DNA of 8,291 nt from Elusimicrobiota bacterium (GCA_016207585.1 JACQPI010000073.1:1-8291); one strand, 5' to 3'. Numbered from the stretch's first letter, positions 1-6,731 are shown. Numbers and translations: made by a program. Notes: generated by a model not told the origin, from the sequence alone.

Positions 1-1
1 A

Positions 2-313
2 GGCAGGCCGGACCATCAGCTGGTCAACTGGGCCCTTTTAGAGCGCTACTCCGAGCTAATGGAAATCCGTTCGGCCGACATGCCGGCGCTTCTGCTGGGA
101 CCTGGGAAGCACCGAATCGCCTGCCGCCCCGGGCAGACCGTCACGCTGCTTTCGATCCCCCCGAAATCCATCGTTACAACCTCCGGGCTTATGTATCCGC
201 TCGCCAAAGACGTCCTGCCGCGATCCAGCCGGGGGTTGTCCAATCGCGCAACCGCGAACACGGTGGGGATTCACATCCACTTCGGCCGGCTGTGGGCCAT
301 TACCGATCCGTGA
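2..313 (+). CDS. thiN: Thiamine pyrophosphokinase, C-terminal part (5' end outside window)
   Basis: Transfers pyrophosphate from ATP to thiamine, giving thiamine diphosphate in the cytoplasm. The reading frame is open from the first complete codon at base 2, so the gene starts upstream; the internal ATG at 59 is not its start. Visible residues begin with G-R-P-D-H (bases 2-16), matching the GGRxDH signature in the N-terminal catalytic domain, followed by the NWALLERY helix. The rest is the beta-sandwich thiamine-binding domain typical of the family: a PGQTVTLLSIP strand, the SGLMYPL segment (182-202), RGLSN (230-244), and a terminal VGIHIHFGRLWAI strand before the TGA at 311-313. The order and spacing of GLxYPL, GLSN and the final G-L-hydrophobic strand are characteristic, so I am confident of the family although only about 103 residues are seen. 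The symbol thiN follows Bacillus usage. The next gene starts 63 bp downstream on the same strand. Confidence 0.88.
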   Translation, partial: GRPDHQLVNWALLERYSELMEIRSADMPALLLGPGKHRIACRPGQTVTLLSIPPKSIVTTSGLMYPLAKDVLPRSSRGLSNRATANTVGIHIHFGRLWAITDP

Positions 314-342
314 TGAATCCGCGGTACGTGCCGGAAAATTCA

Positions 343-348
343 TATACT
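343..348 (+). promoter_or_regulatory. Possible -10 element (TATACT) for the receiver gene
   Basis: TATACT matches the sigma-70-type TATAAT at five of six positions and lies in a locally AT-rich patch between thiN and the receiver gene. Start of transcription would fall near 355, leaving a leader of about 22 nt that contains the AGGAGG site. No convincing -35 hexamer is present 16-18 bp upstream, so co-transcription with thiN is equally possible. Confidence 0.3.
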
Positions 349-365
349 CTCCGCGATGCAAGTAC

Positions 366-371
366 AGGAGG
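366..371 (+). promoter_or_regulatory. Ribosome binding site AGGAGG that fixes the receiver start
   Basis: A perfect AGGAGG lies 5 nt before the ATG at 377. The in-frame ATG at 356 lies upstream of this site and has no comparable site of its own, so 377 is the better start and trims seven residues from the longest reading. Confidence 0.8.
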
Positions 372-376
372 AACCC

Positions 377-778
377 ATGGCCAAAATACTGCTGATCGAT
401 GACGATGAGGAGGTCGGCATGGCGCTCAAGCATCTCCTGACCGGCCTCGGTTTCAATGTTTTTTGGACACAGGACGCGATCGGCGCCTCGATCCAATCGC
501 AATCGATCAAACCCGATGTCCTGATCCTTGATTTTAGTCTGCCCGGAGCCAACGGGGCGGTGGTTTACAGACGGCTGCGCCAGAACGACTCTACGAGAAA
601 CACCCCCATTCTGCTTATCAGCGGCCACCCCAAGAAAGAAATTGACGGAGCCTTTCGGGATGAAGGGATATCGACACCGGAGCGAACGTTGTTTTTAACG
701 AAACCCCTCGATCCCGCGACCCTGAAGCAGGTCGTGCTCGATCTCATGAAATACAATGAAACGCCGGGACCTAAATAG
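377..778 (+). CDS. Single-domain response regulator (CheY-like receiver)
   Basis: A 133-residue stand-alone phosphoacceptor protein, almost exactly one receiver domain long, with no DNA-binding or enzymatic output domain. The landmarks of the fold are all present: acidic pair D9-D10 in the first loop (ILLIDDDEEVG), phosphoacceptor D52 at the end of strand beta3 (DVLILDFSLPG), switch S82 after beta4 (PILLISGH), aromatic F106, and K109-P110 after beta5 (LFLTKPL). The protein should therefore be able to accept phosphate from a histidine kinase and signal by protein-protein contact. No kinase is visible in the window, so it is an orphan here and its partner and role are unknown. It follows thiN by 63 bp and converges on the leftward operon, with 31 bp between stop codons. 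By eye the gene is less GC-rich than its neighbours. The start is chosen from the AGGAGG site. Confidence 0.9.
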   Translation: MAKILLIDDDEEVGMALKHLLTGLGFNVFWTQDAIGASIQSQSIKPDVLILDFSLPGANGAVVYRRLRQNDSTRNTPILLISGHPKKEIDGAFRDEGISTPERTLFLTKPLDPATLKQVVLDLMKYNETPGPK

Positions 779-809
779 ACTCCCCTAGGAAAAGCGGGCT
801 TTAGGGCCT

Positions 810-1454
810 CTACTTTTGCTCCAAAGATGCCGGGGGGGCTCCCGGGGAAGCCTCGGGGACCGAAGCGTCGGAGGGCGGAGCGCCTTCCGGTGATTTGGAA
901 TCCTTGAGCGCCATCAGCTCCCGAGCCTTGCCGCGCGTCTCGCGGACGTCGGGAAGAAGGGAGCTCTTTGGGTTTTTAGCCTCGAATTCCTCGAGCCGCT
1001 TGACGCCCTCCTCCATTTTTCCGGAAAGCAAGAGGTCCACCGCCTCGGCGAACTCCGCCTTTTCCCGGCGCAGGCGCTGGGCCGCCTTGTATTTGACGGG
1101 ATCCTTGACGTAAGGCTTGTTGATGTCCTCAGATTTCTGGCCCGCCCCGCGCACCGCGGCCACCGCGACGACGTTGCGCCGCTGGTAGTGCCGCTCGACC
1201 GCGGATTTGGAGAGACCCTCTTTCAAATTTCGAAGCCAGGACCGAAAGCTCCCCCACTGGGCCCCCTGCGCCGCCTTCGGCTCGGCGGAGGCTGCTGCCG
1301 GCATATCGACGGACATCGCGGCCGGTGTTTCAGCGGGCGCCGCGACGGACGTCGCGGCCGGCATCGGCTTCTCGGATGATCCCTTGTCCGATTGGGCGGC
1401 CGATGAGCCTAAAAATAAAAAAATGCCACAGACAGACAGGATCATTTGTTTCAT
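810..1454 (-). CDS. Small secreted Ala/Pro-rich protein with a TPR-like helical core
   Basis: I do not recognise a named family. The 214-residue product starts with a Sec signal peptide (MKQ, hydrophobic residues 4-16, SSAA then Q, likely cleavage after A20). Residues 22-66 are an Ala/Pro/Ser-rich, probably disordered linker containing imperfect repeats such as PAATSV, PAAMSV and PAAASA. Residues 67-93 are basic and helical (WGSFRSWLRNLKEG...). A distinctive NVVAVAAVRGAGQ motif follows at 94-106. Residues 120-184 are predicted to be a helical hairpin with TPR-like character (EFAEAVDLLLSGKMEEGVKRL, then FEAKNPKSS), and the tail from 186 is again Pro/Ser/Ala-rich. The gene lies 34 nt after the 1193-residue secreted protein and shares its direction, so the two are probably co-expressed and may act together in the envelope; a direct interaction is only inference. 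The start is supported by a GAGGAGA site. Confidence 0.85.
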   Translation of the reverse strand: MKQMILSVCGIFLFLGSSAAQSDKGSSEKPMPAATSVAAPAETPAAMSVDMPAAASAEPKAAQGAQWGSFRSWLRNLKEGLSKSAVERHYQRRNVVAVAAVRGAGQKSEDINKPYVKDPVKYKAAQRLRREKAEFAEAVDLLLSGKMEEGVKRLEEFEAKNPKSSLLPDVRETRGKARELMALKDSKSPEGAPPSDASVPEASPGAPPASLEQK

Positions 1455-1460
1455 TATTTT

Positions 1461-1467
1461 TCTCCTC
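1461..1467 (-). promoter_or_regulatory. Ribosome binding site GAGGAGA for the 214-residue protein
   Basis: On the minus strand GAGGAGA precedes the ATG at 1454-1452 by 6 nt, an ideal distance. It supports the first Met of MKQM over Met4 and shows the gene has its own translation start although it is the last gene of a probable operon. Confidence 0.75.
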
Positions 1468-1488
1468 GATTTCTTCGAACGATCTCCG

Positions 1489-4400
1489 CTATGGAATCAA
1501 CTCCCTCACCGAAGCGTCGGCGCCGGGATCGAGCGCGACTGCCTTCTTCCCGAACTCCTCGGCCTTTGCCGTTTCTTTAAACTTCACCGCCACTCGTACC
1601 AAGTTGAGCCAAATGCCGGGATCCTGGGAATCTTTCTCGGCCGCCTTCGCGAAAAGCTCCCGCGACTTGGCGAAGTCCTTGCGCAAGAAGGCAAGGCTTC
1701 CCAGGTTGTTCAAGGCCGCCGACTGGCCCGGGTCGATCTCCAGGGCCCTGCGGAAGAGTTCCTCGGCGCGCTCGGACCGGCCCATTTCCAGCTCCAGAAC
1801 GCCAAGCGCCGCCGTCGCTTCGTCGTCCTTGGCATCCTTGGCGATTCGGCCCTGGTACAATTTGGCCAGATACTCGTAGCGCTCCTGGACGTATCGCTTT
1901 ATGTCCGCCTCCGCGCCCTGAGCGACCTCCTGAGCCTTCGGCAGCTCCGGAGACCACGCCATGGGAGGCATCGTCGCCGGCTCGAAAATCTCCCAGGCCT
2001 TGCGCGGATCGATGACGGCCGCCTTGCCGAGCCGCTCCATCTCCCGGTAAGCGCCCAAGGCGTGCCGGTTCGCCTCCCCGAAAGGAGATCCCACCAACGT
2101 GACCTCCAGCGGCATCCAGAAGGAGCCTTCGTAGGCGACGAGGCTTTCCTCGGGCAGTCCGAGCTCGTAAGGTTCGCCCGCGCCGACCTCGAACATCAAA
2201 GCGATGTGGCCGGGATAATCCAACAGGGCCGTGCGGATGCCCGCCGCCTCGAAAAGCGAGGCGGTCAAGGTGGCCAGATCGTCGCACTCCCCGCTTTTCG
2301 TCCTCAGCGTCTCGCGAGGGAACTGCGTGTAGTCCTCCGGAAAGGCAGGATCGACCGCCATCTTCTCGAACGGATTGTTGGGAGCCGGCTGGAACTTGAC
2401 CCCGGCCGCGCCCAAGGCGCTCCACAGACGCATCGCCTTCACGGGCGCCGAGTCATCCCCCCATGCCGCGAGGTGCGCCGGAAGGGCCGGCGCCTGCGTC
2501 AGCACTTGGCGGGCGAAGTCCCGGATCGGCGTGTCGTTGGAGGTGATGAACGTCGCGATGCGGTCCGGGCGATCCCAGGTGATCGTGTTTCGTGAATAGA
2601 TTCGCAACGGTTTCGTCAGCGAAACGACCATCGGCCTGCCTTCCTGGAAGTAGGTGAGCGAAAACTCCGCCTGGATGGGAGTTCCTTCCGTCACCTCCAA
2701 GATGCGGTTATTGAGGACCGCCTTGAGCACAATCTCGACTTTGTCCTGGGGACGCACCTTGGCGAGCACCGTGTCGGTTCCGAAATCCATGAAGTCCTTG
2801 AGCCGGAAGGTCACCTTGACATTTTCGAAGGGCAGATTGGAGTTGTTCTGGAGCGTCAGGTTTCCGGCCGCGTTCTTCTCATAATATTTATAGTTGGCCG
2901 AGAAGATGTTGCCCATCTCGACCTCCACGATTTCAAGAAGAGGCTTGTTGGACGTCGCCGTCACCTCCGCCGAAACCGGGAGAGACGGAACCCCCAAGTC
3001 GTTGGTTTTGGCCTGGGCCGCGACGCGGTAGTAGTATGTCTCTCCGGACGAGACAGCCTCATCTCGAAACATCGGCGTCTCGACGTCGCCGATACGGGAG
3101 AACGGACCGGCGGCGCGCGTCGAACGCAGGACATGATACCGGGCAAGATAGGGATCGCTCCGTCCCCTCCATTGCAGCTCCACCATCCCCTGCACGACCG
3201 TCGCCGATATGTCCTGCGGGGGAGCCAAGCGCGGGTGCAGCGCGAATGCCAGAATTTTTCCTTGGCCCGGGTCGGCGACAAAAAGCTCGTCCCCTTGAAC
3301 CGCCAAAGCGACCGGATCCTTGAGCCCCGGTCCTCCCTCGCCTCTTGAGAAAAGGTCCGTCACCCACAACCCGTCCTTGGTGAGGACCGAAACGCGCCGA
3401 GTCTCGCGATCTAGAATGAAAAGATAGCGCTTGCCGTCGAAGGCGATCGCCGCGGGGTCCCGCCAAGAGGCCCCGCCGAGATCCTCGCGCCCCCAGGCCG
3501 CCACGAAACCTCCGGAAGGCTCGCACTTGACGACCTTCTTGAGCCCCCGGTCCAATACGTAAATAAAACCCTCGGAGTCCCAGGCCAGCCCCACCGGCTG
3601 GGAAAACTCCAGTTTTCCCACGGGCGGGCCGAATGTATAAAGGAGAGTCCCGTCCGCCTGGAATGCGTCGACTCGCTGATTGCCGGCATCGGCCACGAAG
3701 ACGGTGCCGCGGTCGCTGATCGCCACGCCCTCGGGAGAGCGCACCCGGCCCTCCTTGCTCTTAGAGTCGAAGAAGCCCAGCGCCTGCGCAAAATTGGCCA
3801 CGAAGCCGCCGGAGGAAGTGAAATGCTGGACTTTGTCCCCGCCGGCATCCGCTACGAAAATCCCCTGTTCGCGGCTCACCGCGAAACCGCGGCTTTGCTT
3901 CGTCACGAAAGGCTCCTTGCCGGACTTCTTCCCGAAACGCGACACCGCCTTGCCGTTGGCGTCCAACGCGACGAATTGCCCCTCCGTCGGAAGATAGGCA
4001 TGCAGGACGTCGGGCGCCGTCTCGGAGGTCTTCCCGACCGCGGCGGCCAGGGCGCCCGCCGACCAAGCCCAGTCGCGCGTCGGCCCGGAAACCAGGAGCT
4101 TCGGCCCCGTAGCCGGCGAGGTGAGATCGGTCTTGAGCTTGCCGGCGAGCTCCACGGACGATAGGCGCTTCAATCCGCGGTCGATGACCCAAAAGATTCC
4201 CTCTGGAGCCGCCGAGATGTGAACGGGCTCCTTGAACTGCCCCAGCCCGGAGCCCTTGCTCCCGAACGCCCCGAGCGACGTCCCGTCCGGTGCCACCTCG
4301 CGCACTTTTCGAGCGTCGGGGTCGAGGATGTAGAGGAACCCGTACTCGTCGAGAGCGAAATCCGATCCTTTCACGTCGAACGCTTTCAAGAAACGGCCCT

Positions 4401-5070
4401 GCGGGCTGAATTTATGAATCCGCTCGCTCTTGCCGTCCAGGACGTAGATGAAATCGGAGGCGTCCACGGCCACTCGGGAAGGAGCGCCGAGTTGCCCCAT
4501 CTCCTCCTGCGGTTTATCCGCGTCCTTGGACGAATCCTTGCCCGCCTTGCCTTTGAAGCCCTTGGAGAACTTCGGTCCCAACGCGGAAAGGAAAATGCCC
4601 TCCGCCGTGAATATCTGCACCCGGTTATTGCCGGTGTCGGCGACGTACACGCGGCCGTCGCCCCCTAGAGCGACCGCCTCCGGAGACCGCAACTTGCCTT
4701 CCTCGGAGCCCTTCGCCGAGAAAGAACGGACGAATTTCCCGTCGCCGCTGAACACCGTGATTCTGGAGTTGCCCGTATCGGCGACATAGACGAGCCCGTC
4801 CGGCCCCAGCGCCAGCCCTTTCGGCGAGGACAGCGCTCCCGGCCCCGCCCCGGGCCGACCGATGGATTCGAGCGCCGCCCCCTTCTCGTCCGAAACAAGG
4901 AGGGTCGATTTCTTGGAGTCCAGCACGTACACGCGCTGCCCGTCCGAGACGACCGCGGCGGGAAGGGCGGCTTTTTCCAGGGACACGGCGGGGCGATAAC
5001 GGATCTCATCGTAGGCCGCCGCGGTATTCGCGCAAAGGATTAAGGACACGACGACAGGAAGTCTGCTCAT
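1489..5070 (-). CDS. Secreted multidomain protein: NHL propellers, FN3, Ig-like, transglutaminase-like, TPR
   Basis: An 1193-residue exported protein. Residues 1-19 form a signal peptide (hydrophobic core, then NTAAA before YDE). Residues about 44-613 hold about 12 NHL/beta-propeller blades with the typical V-Y-V-A-D-T-G-N-x-R-hydrophobic strand, e.g. VYVADTGNSR, VYVADTGNNR, VFVADAGNQR; a Lys/Asp-rich insert separates blades 3 and 4 (about 168-193). Residues about 615-705 are a fibronectin type III domain (WRGRSDPYLARYHVLRS ... YYYRVAA). About 708-825 is an Ig-like beta domain. About 840-1000 is a transglutaminase-like domain with C929 (SGECDDL), H955 (PGHIALMFEV) and a possible third residue E989 (FWMPLEVT). 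Residues about 1083-1193 carry about three TPRs (e.g. AEELFRRALEIDPG). It begins 18 nt after gatB stops, with AGGTGA about 10 nt before the ATG. Such a protein most likely acts in the periplasm or on the cell surface as a binding scaffold with a cysteine hydrolase or transferase module; substrate and partners are unknown. Confidence 0.92.
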   Translation of the reverse strand: MSRLPVVVSLILCANTAAAYDEIRYRPAVSLEKAALPAAVVSDGQRVYVLDSKKSTLLVSDEKGAALESIGRPGAGPGALSSPKGLALGPDGLVYVADTGNSRITVFSGDGKFVRSFSAKGSEEGKLRSPEAVALGGDGRVYVADTGNNRVQIFTAEGIFLSALGPKFSKGFKGKAGKDSSKDADKPQEEMGQLGAPSRVAVDASDFIYVLDGKSERIHKFSPQGRFLKAFDVKGSDFALDEYGFLYILDPDARKVREVAPDGTSLGAFGSKGSGLGQFKEPVHISAAPEGIFWVIDRGLKRLSSVELAGKLKTDLTSPATGPKLLVSGPTRDWAWSAGALAAAVGKTSETAPDVLHAYLPTEGQFVALDANGKAVSRFGKKSGKEPFVTKQSRGFAVSREQGIFVADAGGDKVQHFTSSGGFVANFAQALGFFDSKSKEGRVRSPEGVAISDRGTVFVADAGNQRVDAFQADGTLLYTFGPPVGKLEFSQPVGLAWDSEGFIYVLDRGLKKVVKCEPSGGFVAAWGREDLGGASWRDPAAIAFDGKRYLFILDRETRRVSVLTKDGLWVTDLFSRGEGGPGLKDPVALAVQGDELFVADPGQGKILAFALHPRLAPPQDISATVVQGMVELQWRGRSDPYLARYHVLRSTRAAGPFSRIGDVETPMFRDEAVSSGETYYYRVAAQAKTNDLGVPSLPVSAEVTATSNKPLLEIVEVEMGNIFSANYKYYEKNAAGNLTLQNNSNLPFENVKVTFRLKDFMDFGTDTVLAKVRPQDKVEIVLKAVLNNRILEVTEGTPIQAEFSLTYFQEGRPMVVSLTKPLRIYSRNTITWDRPDRIATFITSNDTPIRDFARQVLTQAPALPAHLAAWGDDSAPVKAMRLWSALGAAGVKFQPAPNNPFEKMAVDPAFPEDYTQFPRETLRTKSGECDDLATLTASLFEAAGIRTALLDYPGHIALMFEVGAGEPYELGLPEESLVAYEGSFWMPLEVTLVGSPFGEANRHALGAYREMERLGKAAVIDPRKAWEIFEPATMPPMAWSPELPKAQEVAQGAEADIKRYVQERYEYLAKLYQGRIAKDAKDDEATAALGVLELEMGRSERAEELFRRALEIDPGQSAALNNLGSLAFLRKDFAKSRELFAKAAEKDSQDPGIWLNLVRVAVKFKETAKAEEFGKKAVALDPGADASVRELIP

Positions 5071-5088
5071 ATTCGAAAGTTCACCTTT

Positions 5089-6540
5089 TTATCTTATTTT
5101 CTCCAAAATCAACTTTTGGACCGCCGCGGGGTCCGCCTTGCCGCGCGATTTTTTCATCACGGATCCGACGATCGCTCCGATCGCCCGCTCCTTGCCTCCC
5201 TGGAGATCCGCCACCGCCCGGGGGTTCTCCGACATCGCCGCCGAGACCCACTCGCCCAACTGCTTGAGGTCCGAGACGACCGCAAGCCCGGTGGATTCCA
5301 CGATTTGCCCTGCCGAGCGGCCGGTCTCCCACATTTGGGCGAAGACGTCCTTGGCCAGACGGGACGTCAACGTTCCCTTCTCGATCAAAGACATGAGTTC
5401 TCCCAACGACCGGGCCGCGATCGCGCTCTGGAGGATATCCTTTCCCTCGGCGTTGAGCTTTCCCATGAGCTCCGTCATGACCCAGTTGGCGGCCGTCTTG
5501 GCGCCCGAGGCGCCGCAGGCGGCCAGGCAATCCTCGTAATAATCCGCGAGGGCCTTTTGCGACGTGAGAACCCCCGCGTCGTACTCGGGCAGCTTGTACG
5601 CCGATACAAACCGAGCCTTCCGAGCCGCCGGAAGCTCGGGAAGCTCGGAGCGGATCCGCGCGACCCAAGAAGGCTCCGCAAGCAATGGGACGAGATCGGG
5701 CTCCGAAAAATAGCGGTAGTCGTGCGCCTCTTCCTTGGAACGCATCGTCTCGGTGACGCCCCGCTCGGCGTCCCATAGGCGGGTTTCCTGATAGATCCTC
5801 TCCCCGGTTTTCAGCGCCTCGCACTGCCTGTGAAATTCGTACTCCAAGGCGTCCTTGACGGAGCGAAAAGAATTGAGGTTCTTGATCTCGACCTTGGTTC
5901 CGAGGGCGGAGGCTCCCGGCAACCGCACCGAGATGTTCGCGTCGCAACGCATCTCCCCTTTTTCCATGTCGCAGTTGGAAACCCCCACGTACTGAAGGAT
6001 CGATTTGAGGTTCGTGAGGTATTGATACGCCTCTTCGGACCCGCGCAGGTCGGGTTCCGACACGATCTCGATAAGAGGAACGCCCGCCCGATTGAAGTCC
6101 ACCAGGGAATACTCGAGCCGCTCCGAGCCCAGCTCGTGCAGGAGCTTCCCGGCGTCCTCCTCCATATGGATGCGGTGGATCCCCACGCGCTTGGCCGGCG
6201 GCCCCATGATCTCCAGCACCCCCGCCTCCGAGAAGGGTTCCTCGTATTGCGAAATCTGGTAGCCCTTGGGAAGATCCGGATAGAAGTAGTTCTTACGGGC
6301 GAAGACGGACGCCTCCCTCAACCGGCAGCCGAAGGCGAGCGCAGCGCGGAAGGCCAACTCGACCGCCCGGCGGTTCAAGACGGGCAGCGTCCCCGGCTGG
6401 CCGGTGCAGACGGGACAGATCGAGGCGTTGGCGCGCCCGCCAAAGCCGTCCGCGGGACATGCGCAGAAAAGTTTCGTCCTCGTCTTGAGCTGGCAGTGCA
6501 CCTCCAGCCCGATGACCATCTCGAATTTTGGGTCCATCAT
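5089..6540 (-). CDS. gatB: Aspartyl/glutamyl-tRNA(Asn/Gln) amidotransferase subunit B
   Basis: Kinase/transamidase subunit of GatCAB, which converts Glu-tRNA(Gln) to Gln-tRNA(Gln) and/or Asp-tRNA(Asn) to Asn-tRNA(Asn) in organisms lacking the direct synthetases. The 483 residues match the usual full length. Seen motifs: EMVIGLEVHCQL at the N terminus; a C26-x-C28 ... C42-x-x-C45 set expected to bind zinc; PGTLPVLN; KNYFYPDLPKGYQISQY; HMEEDAGK; DFNRAGVPLIEIVSEPD; MRCDANISVR; KIEIKNLNS-type segment (KVEIKNLNSFRSV). The C-terminal third is the YqeY-like tRNA-contacting tail (NWVMTELMGKLN ... VGSVMKKSRGKADP). Two ATGs stand in tandem at 6540 and 6537; AGGTG lies 2 nt from the first and 5 nt from the second, so Met2 may be the true start. 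Neither gatA nor gatC is in the window. It heads the probable operon with the two secreted proteins and is divergent from the gene at 6747. Confidence 0.97.
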   Translation of the reverse strand: MMDPKFEMVIGLEVHCQLKTRTKLFCACPADGFGGRANASICPVCTGQPGTLPVLNRRAVELAFRAALAFGCRLREASVFARKNYFYPDLPKGYQISQYEEPFSEAGVLEIMGPPAKRVGIHRIHMEEDAGKLLHELGSERLEYSLVDFNRAGVPLIEIVSEPDLRGSEEAYQYLTNLKSILQYVGVSNCDMEKGEMRCDANISVRLPGASALGTKVEIKNLNSFRSVKDALEYEFHRQCEALKTGERIYQETRLWDAERGVTETMRSKEEAHDYRYFSEPDLVPLLAEPSWVARIRSELPELPAARKARFVSAYKLPEYDAGVLTSQKALADYYEDCLAACGASGAKTAANWVMTELMGKLNAEGKDILQSAIAARSLGELMSLIEKGTLTSRLAKDVFAQMWETGRSAGQIVESTGLAVVSDLKQLGEWVSAAMSENPRAVADLQGGKERAIGAIVGSVMKKSRGKADPAAVQKLILEKIR

Positions 6541-6572
6541 TTCACCTCGCCGGCAGTAACGCGGGGAACGCT

Positions 6573-6578
6573 ATTTTA
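6573..6578 (-). promoter_or_regulatory. Possible -10 element (TAAAAT) for gatB
   Basis: Read on the minus strand, TAAAAT matches TATAAT at five of six positions. Transcription would begin near 6566, giving a leader of about 26 nt that includes the AGGTG site at 6543-6547. No good -35 hexamer is visible at 16-18 bp, so this is a partial match only. Confidence 0.35.
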
Positions 6579-6587
6579 CAACATAAT
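6576..6587. repeat. Direct repeat copy 1 (TTACAACATAAT), beside the gatB -10
   Basis: This 12-mer matches TTACAACACAAT at 6720-6731 in 11 of 12 positions and in the same orientation. It overlaps the upstream edge of the proposed gatB -10. It may be a binding site for a shared regulator of the two divergent units, or a chance match in AT-rich spacer. Confidence 0.35.
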
Positions 6588-6689
6588 CCGCTCCGACTCC
6601 CGGTTCAATACGCGACGCCGAAAGTTGCTCATCGCGCGGCAAGAATCAAGGACTTACGGCCCAAATTAACGAGGACCCTTTTCCAAGCC

Positions 6690-6717
6690 GGGTTGGGCCC
6701 AATCGACCCTTATTTTT
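6690..6717 (+). terminator. Terminator-like hairpin in the divergent spacer
   Basis: On the plus strand GGGTTGG (6690-6696) can pair with TCGACCC (6703-6709), seven pairs including two G-U, across the loop GCCCAA, and is followed directly by TTATTTTT. This is the form of an intrinsic terminator, yet no plus-strand gene precedes it: gatB to its left is transcribed away. It could end a short rightward transcript from the spacer, act as an attenuator for the gene at 6747, or be accidental. The core also holds the perfect palindrome TTGGGCCCAA (6693-6702). Confidence 0.35.
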
Positions 6718-6719
6718 GA

Positions 6720-6731
6720 TTACAACACAAT
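6720..6731. repeat. Direct repeat copy 2 (TTACAACACAAT), beside the rightward -10
   Basis: Partner of the 12-mer at 6576-6587, differing at one base. It directly abuts the palindrome and proposed extended -10 of the rightward gene, so both copies sit at the upstream edge of a predicted -10, one for each divergent unit. Confidence 0.35.

Noticed and set aside
59..61. ATG at 59 as a start of a small gene
   Set aside because: The same frame is open to the window edge and its upstream codons encode the conserved GRPDH segment of thiamine pyrophosphokinase, so this Met is internal.
356..376. Earlier start of the receiver gene at 356
   Set aside because: It places the AGGAGG site inside the coding region and adds seven residues (MQVQEEP) outside the receiver fold.
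781..820. Bidirectional terminator between the convergent stop codons
   Set aside because: AAAAG at 790-794 can pair with CTTTT at 813-817, and AAAG/CTTT can pair around CGGG, but the stems are AT-rich, short or poorly paired and lack a convincing T tract. Not strong enough to annotate.
1266..1375. GC-rich imperfect repeats in the 214-residue gene as a mobile or CRISPR-like repeat
   Set aside because: They are in frame and encode the Ala/Pro-rich linker; unit length and spacing are irregular.
1207..2595. Long plus-strand open frame (462 codons) opposite the NHL/TPR gene
   Set aside because: It lies antisense to the transglutaminase-TPR part, whose protein motifs are clear. Its translation is Arg/Leu/Pro-rich with no domain pattern, as expected of a GC-rich shadow frame.
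5014..5070. Lipoprotein signal (LILC) in the 1193-residue protein
   Set aside because: The residue before Cys13 is Leu, not Gly/Ala/Ser, and a standard AAA cleavage site follows, so type I export is more likely. The same reasoning excludes Cys9 of the 214-residue protein, which is preceded by Val.
5830..6669. Plus-strand open frame of 279 codons opposite gatB
   Set aside because: gatB is unmistakable on the other strand; this frame has no recognisable motif and continues through the divergent spacer with no supporting start.
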